DNA of 64,000 nucleotides from Psychrobacter sp. PL19 (lineage in GTDB: Bacteria; Pseudomonadota; Gammaproteobacteria; Pseudomonadales; Moraxellaceae). Below, one piece after another: positions 36,870-48,572 of the stretch (the stretch's first letter is position 1; every line of letters begins with the position of its first letter). A model generated the notes under the pieces. The model did not search any database and was not told the origin of the DNA. It saw only the letters and a program-made list of their open reading frames with translations. The translations under genes and the position numbers were made by a program. The stretch spans positions 310,001-374,000 of the forward strand of contig NZ_JAGING010000001.1 of assembly GCF_017875835.1 (NCBI RefSeq), given 5' to 3'.

Positions 36870-37214
36870 AAACTCTGAATACTATAGTGGATAAAGGAAT
36901 TTTATATAGGATAATTTAAATAGACTAGCGAGTTATCGAACAGCGCTAGCAAGTACACAATCTATGTACGTAAATACTCTCAATCTTGGTATAAGTTATT
37001 ATAAAGCAGTCATTAAATAGACAACATGCTCTAATATATAGACAGCAAATACCTTCATAATGCTTAATTTACAAAGCTTACAGAGGTATTTGCTGTGTCT
37101 ACGTTTTCCTAGATGAATGCAAGCCGCTTGAGATGGTCTTAATTCTAACGTACCAATTAAGATCACCTAGCCAAACAGCCCTAGTCTATGACAACTAGCC
37201 CCTTGCCTTATTAT
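36870..37214. other. Intergenic region after the trpR-like gene, with a large hairpin
   Basis: 345 bp without a gene between convergent genes. It holds an inverted repeat at 37041-37099: GACAGCAAATACCT pairs with AGGTATTTGCTGTGTC around a 29-nt loop. The hairpin is not followed by a T-run on the plus strand. Confidence 0.6.
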
Positions 37215-38279
37215 TTACAGGTTTGGGTTCACAATAATTTTCACCGCTGACTCATTATTATGAATTAAGGTCTCAAAGCCTTTAGAAACTAAGTCATCCA
37301 ACTGGATGCGTTGAGTAATAAAGGGCTCAAGATTAACCGAGCCATCTTCGACCAATTTGATGGTTTCTTGATGATTGTTTACATAGCCGATAGTCCCGCG
37401 TATATCAAGTTCCTTCATGACTACGCTATGGACATTTACGGAGGCTGGATGACTCCAGATAGAGACAATCACAACCACTCCAGTAGGTTTGGTGAGTTCA
37501 ACCAGCGAATCTAACACCTTATTGACGCTAGTACATTCAAAGGCCACGTCTACACCACGATTGTCCGTAAGCTTCATGACTTCTTCAGTCAAATCTACTT
37601 CAGTCGGATCTAAAACATAATCGGCGACGCCACTTTCTTTAGCCTTCTCTTTGCGTTTGGTACTCAATTCAGTGAGAATTACGGTAATGCCCTTGGCTTT
37701 CAAAACTGCAGACAATAACAAGCCAATCGGACCACCACCACCGACCAAAGCAATGTCACCTGCTTTAGCACCACTACGTACAAAAGCATGATAGCCAACG
37801 GCTAACGGTTCAATCAAGGCTGCTTGATCTAACGGGATTTTATTAGAGATAGGATGTACCCAGCGTCGCTTGACCGCAATTTTTTCAGACAAGCCACCGC
37901 CGCGACCACCCAAACCGATAAAGTTCATATCCTTTGATAAGTGATAATTCTCACCAGGCGCGGTAGAAACATCATCAGCGATAATATATGGTTCAACCAC
38001 GACATGCTGACCGATTTCAATATCATCAACACCCTCACCGATAGCATAAACGACGCCCGAGAATTCATGGCCCATAGTGATTGGGGCAGACTCTCCTGAA
38101 ATGGGGTGGGGATGACCGCAAGGTGGAATAAAAATAGGACCTTCCATAAACTCATGCAAATCAGTACCACAGATACCACACCAAGCAACGTCGATTCCGA
38201 CCGTACCTGGTTCTACAGTAGGCTCTGGGATGTCTTCAATACGAATATCGCCTTTGTCGTAAAAACGTGCCGCTTTCAT
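37215..38279 (-). CDS. 2,3-butanediol dehydrogenase-type zinc alcohol dehydrogenase
   Basis: Medium-chain dehydrogenase of 354 residues. Catalytic zinc ligands: Cys in CGICGTDLHEF and His-Glu in GHEFSGVV. NAD motif GGGGPIGLLLSAV. The best family fit is (R,R)-butanediol dehydrogenase/acetoin reductase. The four structural-zinc Cys of most relatives are missing: the equivalent stretch is IADDVSTAPGENYHLSKDM. Substrate is unproven. Single-gene unit; RBS AAGGAGAT precedes the start. Confidence 0.85.
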   Translation of the reverse strand: MKAARFYDKGDIRIEDIPEPTVEPGTVGIDVAWCGICGTDLHEFMEGPIFIPPCGHPHPISGESAPITMGHEFSGVVYAIGEGVDDIEIGQHVVVEPYIIADDVSTAPGENYHLSKDMNFIGLGGRGGGLSEKIAVKRRWVHPISNKIPLDQAALIEPLAVGYHAFVRSGAKAGDIALVGGGGPIGLLLSAVLKAKGITVILTELSTKRKEKAKESGVADYVLDPTEVDLTEEVMKLTDNRGVDVAFECTSVNKVLDSLVELTKPTGVVVIVSIWSHPASVNVHSVVMKELDIRGTIGYVNNHQETIKLVEDGSVNLEPFITQRIQLDDLVSKGFETLIHNNESAVKIIVNPNL

Positions 38280-38307
38280 ATAAATCTCCTTTTAATGCAT
38301 CCGATGA

Positions 38308-38380
38308 TATAGTTAATCCAGTTTAAAAACGATACAGTACCGCTGTTGTAAATGTACCTATTTTATTTTGAACTGGCTAT
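38308..38380. repeat. TA-bounded foldback repeat (MITE-like), short copy
   Basis: 73-bp relative of the copy at 44269-44414. Left end TATAGTTAATCCAGTTTAAAA, right end ending TTTTGAACTGGCTAT. The central hairpin found in the other copies is deleted, leaving only its base (GTACCGCTG and GTACC). It lies 29 bp upstream of the dehydrogenase start, which could affect its promoter. Confidence 0.7.
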
Positions 38381-38742
38381 GCCGCTGATAGCTTAAAATT
38401 TAGTTTCATAGCCTTCATCATATACCAATTCATTCTTCGACATACCCGTGAATTTTTCATAAATCTGAAACCCTTTCAACCCTTTCTTAAACTCTAGCTG
38501 TAATCCCCTACCCAATTCTCAATCCAATAGTGTTAATCTTAATAGTTAAAAGCACTGGTCAAAGCATCTGCTCTATTAATAGGTTTAGATATTTTATCTC
38601 GCTAAATTGCCAGTCTTAAAGAATAATCAAGCCTTGGCCACGCATCAGTAAAAATGACTGTCTCTAATATTAATAAGCCAATCTATAACAGTTAACTGAT
38701 AAAAATCATTATAAATACCGTGATAAACAAGGAATCAAATAA
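38381..38742. other. Intergenic stretch before lplA
   Basis: About 360 bp, A+T-rich, no coding frame seen. It should contain the lplA promoter and is bordered by the short MITE-like element. Confidence 0.4.
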
Positions 38743-39747
38743 ATGAAACTACGTATCTTAAAATCGGCGGTGACCAGCCCTTGGTTTAATCTGGCGACCG
38801 AGGATTGGATATTTCAAGCGCTTGATCCCAACTCCCACACACTATTTTTATGGCGTAATTCTGAAACCGTGGTTATTGGACGCTCACAAAACCCTTGGGT
38901 AGAATGTAAGACTGACAAAATGGAAGAAGACCATATCTTTCTTGCTCGCCGTCAAAGTGGTGGTGGGGCTGTTTTTCATGATTTAGGCAATACCAATTTT
39001 ACCTTTTTATCGCCCAAAAATAAGTATGATCAGGCAGCTAACTTTACTATCATCATCAATGCCCTGAAGAAACTGGGTATAGACGCCGAGCTGTCCGGCC
39101 GTAACGACATGCAAGTTGGTGATCGTAAAATATCAGGTAGCGCTTTCAAACATGCAGTTGATCGTAGCTTTCATCACGGCACTTTACTGGTGAATGCTGA
39201 CATGCAAAAGCTTGGTGATTATCTCAATCCGCACCCGCTAAAATTGCAAGCAAAAGGTATCAAGTCCGTCCGCTCTCGGGTTGCTAACTTGGTTGAATTC
39301 AATAAAGACATCAATCACGAGATGTTGTCTGAAGCAATTATCGAGGCGTTTTGTGAGTATTATGGACAAACGGTCGAAGTAGAAGAGTTAGATGAAGCCA
39401 GCCTCGCCAAGCAGCCTACTCTTAATAAATACTACCAGCAAATGTCAGACTGGAATTGGCGCTTTGGCAAAACCCCTGAATTCTCCCATCGTATCGAAAC
39501 GCGCTTTGATTGGGGCATGATTGATTTACATATGGATGTAAAACAGGCGGTGATCGAAGAAGTGGTTATTTTTTCTGATGCACTAAATATCGAATTAATT
39601 GACGTCTTAAGAGACACACTGACAGGGGTCAAATACAATAAGAAGGACATCAGAGCTAAGCTAGACGAGCTTAAACAAACACAGCCAAATTTAGCAGCTC
39701 AAGTTGATGATTTTTGTGAATGGCTGGTTACAGAGATGGAAATTTGA
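38743..39747 (+). CDS. lplA: Lipoate-protein ligase A
   Basis: Attaches free lipoate to dehydrogenase E2 domains and GcvH with ATP. 334 residues with ARRQSGGGAVFHDLGNTNFTFL (biotin/lipoate ligase core, residues about 68-89), GRNDMQVGDRKISGSAF and the lipoate-binding lysine region (KISGSAFK), followed by HHGTLLVN. The C-terminal accessory domain starts near 250. Single-gene unit; start ATG 38743 with AAGGAA upstream. Confidence 0.94.
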   Translation: MKLRILKSAVTSPWFNLATEDWIFQALDPNSHTLFLWRNSETVVIGRSQNPWVECKTDKMEEDHIFLARRQSGGGAVFHDLGNTNFTFLSPKNKYDQAANFTIIINALKKLGIDAELSGRNDMQVGDRKISGSAFKHAVDRSFHHGTLLVNADMQKLGDYLNPHPLKLQAKGIKSVRSRVANLVEFNKDINHEMLSEAIIEAFCEYYGQTVEVEELDEASLAKQPTLNKYYQQMSDWNWRFGKTPEFSHRIETRFDWGMIDLHMDVKQAVIEEVVIFSDALNIELIDVLRDTLTGVKYNKKDIRAKLDELKQTQPNLAAQVDDFCEWLVTEMEI

Positions 39748-39868
39748 GATTTTTATCGTTTGATGAAGAAGACATAAAAATAGGATATAGATTCATTCAA
39801 GGCTATCACTATCAATTAAAACTTTACCGCTAAATTTTTTAAACAACTATAAATTATAAGGTGTTTTT

Positions 39869-40285
39869 ATGAAGTACTTACATGCAATGATTAGAACCAA
39901 CAAACTAGAGGACACCTTACACTTCTATTGTGAGCTTATGGGTTTAGAGCTTCTTAGGAAAAAGGACTCTGAAACAGGACGATTTAGCTTATACTTTTTA
40001 GCGACTCATGACGGTGCTCCAGAGATTGAGGTTACTCATAACTGGGACGAAAAAGAATATAGCAATGGAGACAACTTTGGGCACTTTGCCTTTAGAGTTG
40101 ATAATATATATGAGCAATGCGAAACATTTATGGCAGCGGGTGTCGACATATTAAGGCCACCTAGAGATGGACATATGGCTTTCGTTAAAGACCCTAACGA
40201 TATTTCAATCGAATTGCTGCAAGATGGTGAGCGACTAGAGCCATTTGAACCTTGGATTTCGATGGAAAATATGGGTACATGGTAA
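39869..40285 (+). CDS. VOC family protein (lactoylglutathione lyase-like)
   Basis: 138-residue vicinal-oxygen-chelate protein. Matches glyoxalase I pattern with metal ligands suggested by His in KYLHAMIRTNKLEDTLHFY, Glu in APEIEVTHNW, His in GHFAFRVDN and Glu in ISIELLQDG. Shorter and less typical than GloA, so glyoxalase I activity is possible, not certain. RBS AAGGTG precedes the start. A single gene between lplA and an LprI-like gene. Confidence 0.85.
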   Translation: MKYLHAMIRTNKLEDTLHFYCELMGLELLRKKDSETGRFSLYFLATHDGAPEIEVTHNWDEKEYSNGDNFGHFAFRVDNIYEQCETFMAAGVDILRPPRDGHMAFVKDPNDISIELLQDGERLEPFEPWISMENMGTW

Positions 40286-40308
40286 ATAAGGCTGGATTGG
40301 ACTTACCA

Positions 40309-40392
40309 AATTCTCATAAATAGGAAAAGTTAAACGTAATTCACTATTAGATATCAAATTTGGTGAGTTGCGCTGCTAATGACTTACTCTTG
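40309..40392. repeat. Direct repeat copy 1 flanking the LprI-like gene
   Basis: Imperfect copy of the sequence at 41229-41324. Shared words: CTCATAAA / CTCGTAAA, TTAAACGTAAT / TTAGACGTAAT, and TTGGTGAGTTGCGCT / TTGGTGGGTTACGCT. The copies lie on each side of the gene at 40447-41211 in the same orientation. Confidence 0.55.
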
Positions 40393-40446
40393 TATCTACA
40401 ATAACTTCATTAAAATATCATCAAGCTTTAAGAAAACGAGAATAAT

Positions 40447-41211
40447 ATGAAAAAACTAGTCTTAGCCATAGTAAGTATTTTAGGAGCTTCTTTATTATCT
40501 ACTCAGGCAAATTCAGCAAGTTTCGATTGCAAAAAAGCTGCTACTTGGGTAGAAAAAACTATTTGTAAAAGTCCTGAGCTTTCCAAACTCGATGATGCTA
40601 TGGCGAAAAAATATAAACAAAATCTCACTAATACTTTTGATTATGAAGACAGCGAAATTCTTAAAGGTAACATGATTATCGATCAACGACTTTGGCTTAA
40701 ATTTCAGCGCAACACGTGTAAAGAAACAGAGTGTCTCATCCGCGAGTATAAAGAGTATATTGAAGATAAAAATTATTATGGTGTGGCTTGGAACTTCCCA
40801 GACGAGCTAAGTCGTTCTGATTTACCTAGCAAAAATGAGTTTGGCAAGTTTTCTCAAACTTTTAAAACCTCAATATACAATTCAGAAACTAACCGGAATG
40901 ATCCGCAAGAGGTAACGAATACTTTATCGATTTATAGTGTCGCTAATAAACCTTATCTCTCAATTATAGAGGGAACTTTATTTTTTACTAATTTTCATAC
41001 CTGTGATGTTGGAGACAACATTGCAACATGGTCTCAGAATCACTGGGTCATTAATGACGATGGACAAGATGAAATTCTTGAGCTGCGCTTGTATCCAGCA
41101 CCTTATAAAGGTAAGACTCAGCTACTATTAAAAGACATTGACGACCAATTCAGATCGGGACGTTGTGGTGTGCGAGGTTATTTTGACGGTATTGTATTAG
41201 AAAGGGAATAA
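40447..41211 (+). CDS. Lysozyme inhibitor LprI-like (DUF1311) protein
   Basis: 254-residue exported protein with an N-terminal signal peptide (cleavage near ANSA|S, residue 25). The LprI/DUF1311 domain is visible at residues 25-95: FDCKKAATWVEKTICKSPEL, LDDAMAKKYKQ, RLWLKFQRNTC. The rest (about 105-254) is less familiar and contains two further Cys. Members are periplasmic or cell-surface; inhibition of lysozyme is established only for some. Flanked by direct repeats. Confidence 0.8.
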   Translation: MKKLVLAIVSILGASLLSTQANSASFDCKKAATWVEKTICKSPELSKLDDAMAKKYKQNLTNTFDYEDSEILKGNMIIDQRLWLKFQRNTCKETECLIREYKEYIEDKNYYGVAWNFPDELSRSDLPSKNEFGKFSQTFKTSIYNSETNRNDPQEVTNTLSIYSVANKPYLSIIEGTLFFTNFHTCDVGDNIATWSQNHWVINDDGQDEILELRLYPAPYKGKTQLLLKDIDDQFRSGRCGVRGYFDGIVLERE

Positions 41212-41228
41212 GGTAGATTAGTTTCTTC

Positions 41229-41324
41229 GAACTCTCGTAAAGAATGAAGATTAGACGTAATCTACCATTGGATATTAGAATCATAAACTTGGTGGGTTAC
41301 GCTTTAGATAACCCATCCTACGCC
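41229..41324. repeat. Direct repeat copy 2, with palindromic end
   Basis: Imperfect copy of 40309-40392. Its right part (41290-41321) is a hairpin, GGTGGGTTACGC against the AACCCATCC stretch, of the kind seen as dispersed intergenic palindromes in many genomes. Confidence 0.6.
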
Positions 41325-41538
41325 TGCTTATTTAGGATAAGTTTATATGCTCGTCTGATTTGTAGTCAGAGCGATAGTCTTATCTATAATAATATTTAAT
41401 TATTATAGATATAGTAAAGAATCTGAAAGTTTTAAGTTGATGAAAAGGTTAGCAAGTCAAGGTGATACGCAACCTAAGTTTGGATATAAATTTTTTGATT
41501 TGAGGGATTATGAGATAAATAAAGAGAAATATAACCAA

Positions 41539-41570
41539 TAAAAAACCCGCCTAAAATTAAGCGGGTTATC
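41539..41570 (-). terminator. Terminator after fadH
   Basis: On the minus strand: AACCCGCTTAATTTTAGGCGGGTTTTTTA. Stem AACCCGC with GCGGGTT, followed by T residues. It is about 67 bp after the fadH stop. Confidence 0.85.
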
Positions 41571-41636
41571 GACATGCGATTATTAAGTGAATAGCGAGAT
41601 AGAATACTTCGCCACTTCTATAGCTTTATTTAACTG

Positions 41637-44268
<2,632 letters not shown>

Positions 44269-44414
44269 TATAGTAAATCCAATCTAAAAACGATGCAGTG
44301 CTGCTGTTATGAATTTTTCGTAGCCTCTGTCACGTGTTCGAACAGCAAGCAAGAAAAATTTATAACAGTAGTGCGCTGACACAGCTGTATCTATTTTATT
44401 TTGAACTGGCTATA
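44269..44414. repeat. TA-bounded foldback repeat (MITE-like), second subtype, long copy
   Basis: 146 bp. Left end TATAGTAAATCCAATCTAAAA, right end TTTTGAACTGGCTATA (TATAGCCAGTTCAAAA in reverse), bounded by TA. Internal stem: CAGTGCTGCTGTTAT pairs with ATAACAGTAGTGC, with a GCAAGCAAGAAAAA segment also found in the copies at 4517 and 62934. It is the same family as those, with a different tip sequence on the right, and the parent of the short copy at 38308. Confidence 0.75.
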
Positions 44415-44534
44415 GTAAGATGCGTGAAAATTGTAGCTGACTGAGCGCTGAGCACTATATTAAGCCAGTCTGATACTATAGCGGTTTTATACTTGGTTCA
44501 CCATTTTATAAGAATACGATAAAGGACTATCTCC

Positions 44535-46199
44535 ATGACCGACTTTCATACAGGTCTCGGCAAAAACCCTGCCAATTACCAACCACTCACCCCTATTGAT
44601 TTTATTATCCGCAGCGCACAGGTCTATCCTGATAAGACCGCCATCATTTACGACGATCTTAAACATAACAATCTAACCCAAACCTGGCAGCAGACTTATA
44701 CTCGTTGCCAACAGTTGGCGGATGGTCTACGTAAACTAGGTATTGATAAAAACGATACCGTCGCGGTTATGCTGCCCAATACTCCAGCCATGGTAGAGTG
44801 CGCATTTGGCATACCAATGTCAGGCGGTGTATTGTGCACCTTGAACACTCGTCTAGATATTAATGCTTTAACTTTTTGTCTGCAACATTCTGAAGCCAAA
44901 GTCTTAATCATGGACAGCGAATTCGCTGATCTTGCTGAGATTATCGATGAGACCTTCCCTCAGTTAATTGTTATCCATGCCACAGATAACGCTGTTGATA
45001 CTGATGATTTTGGACAGATGAGCTATGAAGCATTAATTACTAGCTCCGACCGTTTAGACAATTGGGAAAAACCAGTAGACGAGTGGGACGCTATTGCGCT
45101 TAATTATACCTCAGGCACGACCGGCACCCCAAAAGGTGTGGTCTATCATCATCGCGGTGCGACCCTCAATGCGGTGTCTAATATCTTAGATTGGGACATG
45201 CCCAAGCATCCTATTTATCTATGGACGCTGCCCCTATTTCATTGCAATGGCTGGTGCTTTCCGTGGTCTATCGCTGAGCGAGCTGGCGTTAACGTCTGCC
45301 TGCGTAAGATGGACACCGATCTCATTTTGCAGTTGATTGCCAAGTATAAAGTCAGTCATTATTGCTCAGCACCAGTGGTTCACAATATGATTGCGAGCGG
45401 TAAGTCAGAATATAAAGCAGCGATCAATCATAAAGTCAAAGGCTGGGTTGCCGGTGCACCGCCCTCTGAAACTATGCTCGCACAAATGGAAGAGATGGGC
45501 TTCGATATCACTCACACTTACGGCCTTACCGAAGCATATGGACCGGTGACTATCTGCGCTGAGCAAGCAGAATGGAGCGATCTTGATATTGCTGCCCGCG
45601 CTCAAAAGAAATCACGCCAAGGCGTAACCTCACATTTAATGGCAGGGTTTGATGTATTCAAACAAGGAACCATGGAACTGGTAAAAGCTGATGGCGAAGA
45701 AATGGGTGAATTGGCCCTACGCGGTAATATGGTGATGAAAGGTTACCTCAAAAGTCGCAAAGCCACCGAAGCCGCGTTTGCTGACGGTTGGTTCCGCACG
45801 GGTGATTTGGGGGTTAAGTACCCTGATGGCTATATCAAAATCATGGACAGACTTAAAGACGTCATCATCTCCGGCGGTGAGAATATATCTAGTATTGAAG
45901 TCGAAAATGTCTTATATAAAATGCCGACAATTCAAAGCTGCGCAGTGGTTGCCGCACCAGATGATAAATGGGGCGAAGTACCCGTCGCCTTTATTGAGAT
46001 TTATGACGGCAGCACCTTGCAGCGCGATGCGGTTATCGAGCATTGCCGCCATCATCTGGCTGGCTTTCAAGTACCCAAACACATTATCTTTGCCGAAATA
46101 CCTAAAACCAGCACCGGCAAAGTACAAAAGTTTGAGTTACGCCAAGCGGCCAAATCTTTGGCACATGAAACCTCAAAGGTCACGCACCAACCAAAATGA
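44535..46199 (+). CDS. Acyl-CoA synthetase (AMP-forming ligase)
   Basis: Adenylate-forming enzyme of 554 residues that activates a carboxylic acid to its CoA thioester. Signature LNYTSGTTGTPKGVVYHHRGA near 190, then YGLTEAYGP, GWFRTGDLGV, DRLKDVIISGGENI and the C-terminal KTSTGKVQKFELR lysine. The middle LPLFHCNGWCFPW motif is typical of the medium-chain/3-methylmercaptopropionyl-CoA (DmdB-like) group. The substrate is unknown. Start ATG 44535; preceded by AAAGGAC. Confidence 0.92.
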   Translation: MTDFHTGLGKNPANYQPLTPIDFIIRSAQVYPDKTAIIYDDLKHNNLTQTWQQTYTRCQQLADGLRKLGIDKNDTVAVMLPNTPAMVECAFGIPMSGGVLCTLNTRLDINALTFCLQHSEAKVLIMDSEFADLAEIIDETFPQLIVIHATDNAVDTDDFGQMSYEALITSSDRLDNWEKPVDEWDAIALNYTSGTTGTPKGVVYHHRGATLNAVSNILDWDMPKHPIYLWTLPLFHCNGWCFPWSIAERAGVNVCLRKMDTDLILQLIAKYKVSHYCSAPVVHNMIASGKSEYKAAINHKVKGWVAGAPPSETMLAQMEEMGFDITHTYGLTEAYGPVTICAEQAEWSDLDIAARAQKKSRQGVTSHLMAGFDVFKQGTMELVKADGEEMGELALRGNMVMKGYLKSRKATEAAFADGWFRTGDLGVKYPDGYIKIMDRLKDVIISGGENISSIEVENVLYKMPTIQSCAVVAAPDDKWGEVPVAFIEIYDGSTLQRDAVIEHCRHHLAGFQVPKHIIFAEIPKTSTGKVQKFELRQAAKSLAHETSKVTHQPK

Positions 46200-46268
46200 G
46201 CAGCCAAAAACAACTGACTGGCTATTAGAACCAATCATTACAATCAGCTGTTAAGATCAGCTATTAAC

Positions 46269-46306
46269 AAAGGTCAGCCTAATTTAAGATTAAGCTGACC
46301 TTTTTA
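46269..46306 (+). terminator. Terminator after the acyl-CoA synthetase gene
   Basis: AAAGGTCAGCCT pairs with AGCTGACCTTT across an A+T-rich loop, followed by T residues. Confidence 0.85.
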
Positions 46307-46333
46307 TTTACTATCTATTTTTAAAGCTGACTT

Positions 46334-46753
46334 CTAAGTAAGCTTGGGCTCAAGCCACTGATAGATCAACATACCAATTACCATGGCAGGGATAAATACA
46401 TAAGCTTGCCACTGTCCAGTACCTAGCAATACAATGCCTGGTCCTGGGCAGATACCCACTAAACCCCAACCAATGCCAAATAATATCGCGCCAATTAGTA
46501 ATTTTTTATTAATTGTAGTGTTATTGGGCATCTCTATCGGTGTCCCAATCCAGCTGCTACCTTGGCGTTTGGCCAATTGTACCCCAACGATGGCCACCAT
46601 TAATCCGCCACCCATCACTAGTGCTAGAGAGATATCCCATGCGCCAAAGACATCCAAGAACCCCTGTACCTTGGTAGGGTCCGTCATACCCGATATTAGC
46701 AGCCCTAAACCAAATAATAACCCTGCTACTAGCCCAATTATATTTTTTAACAT
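46334..46753 (-). CDS. YeeE/YedE-type membrane protein, second half (DUF6691)
   Basis: 139-residue integral membrane protein of the sulfur-transport YeeE/YedE family with four hydrophobic segments. Motifs: LLFGLGLLISGMTDPTKVQGFLD at the N-terminus and GWGLVGICPGPGIV with the conserved Cys near 105. Together with the gene at 46810 it forms the split YeeE/YedE pair that in other bacteria sits with sulfide or thiosulfate handling genes (such as sulfurtransferases and BigR). No such gene is adjacent here. Confidence 0.88.
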   Translation of the reverse strand: MLKNIIGLVAGLLFGLGLLISGMTDPTKVQGFLDVFGAWDISLALVMGGGLMVAIVGVQLAKRQGSSWIGTPIEMPNNTTINKKLLIGAILFGIGWGLVGICPGPGIVLLGTGQWQAYVFIPAMVIGMLIYQWLEPKLT

Positions 46754-46809
46754 CTTAGTCTCTTATATTGTCTAGTCAAAATAGTGAACCTGTTAGCAAC
46801 CAGCTACGA

Positions 46810-47247
46810 TTAGATGAGCCCAAGCAGGTGTCGGCCAATATAGACCGTAAGCACACCAGATAACATAAAGGTCACCGTTGCCGCCATTGAACGTGGTGAT
46901 AGCCGAGCATTACCACAGATTCCATGGCCACTGGTGCAACCTGATCCCAAGCGTGTGCCAAAACCAACTAGTAAGCCGGCACCAACTAATAACGGCAATG
47001 AGCTGGTCACTTGCATAATGGGTAGCGGCGATGCCAGTTGATACAATAACGGTGAAACGACAAGGCCCAGTACAAATAATATTTGCCACACCTCTACGCG
47101 CTTGGGCTTCAACAAGCTGGACGCGATACCACTGATACCTGCGATACGTCCCATACCTAATAGCAAAATGACAGTCGCCACCCCCAATATTAAGCCACCT
47201 ACTAATGAGATTGGGGTAAATGCTTGCCAGTCTATCTGTATAGTCAT
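46810..47247 (-). CDS. YeeE/YedE-type membrane protein, first half
   Basis: 145-residue membrane protein with about four hydrophobic segments. GFGTRLGSGCTSGHGICG is the family hallmark with two conserved Cys. It is transcribed just before the 139-residue partner (56-bp gap), so the two probably form one transporter for a sulfur compound. The start is at ATG 47247. Confidence 0.88.
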   Translation of the reverse strand: MTIQIDWQAFTPISLVGGLILGVATVILLLGMGRIAGISGIASSLLKPKRVEVWQILFVLGLVVSPLLYQLASPLPIMQVTSSLPLLVGAGLLVGFGTRLGSGCTSGHGICGNARLSPRSMAATVTFMLSGVLTVYIGRHLLGLI

Positions 47248-47337
47248 AACTGATTACCTAACCTAATTTTTATCAAGTATTACTCTAAAATTCTATTTAT
47301 AAAAATACATTATATAATAAAGTATAATAAATAGGTA

Positions 47338-47374
47338 AAAAAATACTGAACGCGTTGGCTCAGTATTTTTATCA
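47338..47374 (-). terminator. Terminator after the class V aminotransferase gene
   Basis: Minus strand: AAAATACTGAGCCAACGCGTTCAGTATTTTT. Stem AAATACTGA with TCAGTATTT, loop GCCAACGCGT, then T residues. Confidence 0.85.
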
Positions 47375-47435
47375 GTACTTTTATTAGTATTATTTACCTG
47401 TAATATTCAGTAAATCGTTTGCCAAATCAATGCGT

Positions 47436-48572
47436 TTATTCGGCCACTACTTTTTCGAGAGTAGATTCAAAACGCTCAACAGCGCCATCAACGTTAGTCA
47501 GTTTGTCAAAGCCAAATAGACCTAAGCGGAAAGTTTTAAAGCTATCAGGCTCGCCACATTTAAGCGGAACGCCAGCAGCGATTTGCATGCCAAGCTCAGC
47601 GAACGCGCTGCCTTTATGCATATCATTGCGACTGGTATAAGAAACCACCACACCTGGGGCTCTAAAGCCTTCAGCTGCCACACTTTCGATACCTTGGGCC
47701 TCGAGTACTTTACGGATCTTATTACCCAGTTCCCACTGTGCATTACATAGTGTCTCAAAACCAATTTCTTTGGCTTCATTAATCGTGTCACGGAACTGAC
47801 GTAAGCTATCAGTAGGCATGGTCGCATGGTAAGCATGACCGCCATTCTCATAAGCGCGCATAATAGTGAGCCACTGTTTTAAGTCGAGGCTAAAGCTATT
47901 AGATTCGGTAGTTTCCACTTTTTTGACTGCCGCGTCGCTGAGCATAACCAGACCAGCACAAGGGGTACTGCTCCAGCCTTTTTGCGGAGCACTGATAATC
48001 ACGTCAATACCCAGCGCTTTCATATCAAGCCAGACACAACCTGAAGCGATGCAATCGATAACCAATAAACCACCAACGCTATGAACAGCGTCGCTCAGGG
48101 CTTTAATATAATCATTCGGTAAGATAATACCGGCTGAAGTTTCAACATGTGGTGCAAATACGATACCAGGCTTGTGTTCTTTGATTTTGGCAACGGCAGT
48201 TTCGATATCAACGGGAGCAAATGGCTTGGGCGCATCAGTATCTTCAGTGCGGTCAGCAGCCAAGACAGTAGTGGTGTTACCGATATTATTTTTTTCTAAA
48301 ATTTGGGTCCAACGGTAGCTAAACCAACCGTTACGAATGATTAGGCAATCTTGGTCTCTTGCTAGCTGAGCGGCGACCGCTTCCATGCCATACGTACCGG
48401 CGCCTGGAATAATAGCCACGGCATCAGCGTTATAAACTGATTTTAGCTCCGTAGATAAGTCATTCATCACTTGCTGAAAAGCTTTTGACATGTGGTTGAG
48501 GGCGCGGTCAGTATAAACCACTGAATATTCTAATAAGCCTTCTGGATCAATATCTTGAAGTAATGCAGGCAT
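47436..48572 (-). CDS. Class V aminotransferase (alanine/serine-glyoxylate type)
   Basis: PLP-dependent transaminase of 378 residues. VTYSTGEN-like segment AIIPGAGTYGMEAVAAQLA binds phosphate, APHVETSAGIILP and DCIASGCVWLDM precede the PLP lysine in SAPQKGWSSTPCAGLVML. The best fit is alanine-glyoxylate/serine-pyruvate aminotransferase-like. The exact amino donor is unclear. Single-gene unit. Confidence 0.88.
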   Translation of the reverse strand: MPALLQDIDPEGLLEYSVVYTDRALNHMSKAFQQVMNDLSTELKSVYNADAVAIIPGAGTYGMEAVAAQLARDQDCLIIRNGWFSYRWTQILEKNNIGNTTTVLAADRTEDTDAPKPFAPVDIETAVAKIKEHKPGIVFAPHVETSAGIILPNDYIKALSDAVHSVGGLLVIDCIASGCVWLDMKALGIDVIISAPQKGWSSTPCAGLVMLSDAAVKKVETTESNSFSLDLKQWLTIMRAYENGGHAYHATMPTDSLRQFRDTINEAKEIGFETLCNAQWELGNKIRKVLEAQGIESVAAEGFRAPGVVVSYTSRNDMHKGSAFAELGMQIAAGVPLKCGEPDSFKTFRLGLFGFDKLTNVDGAVERFESTLEKVVAE

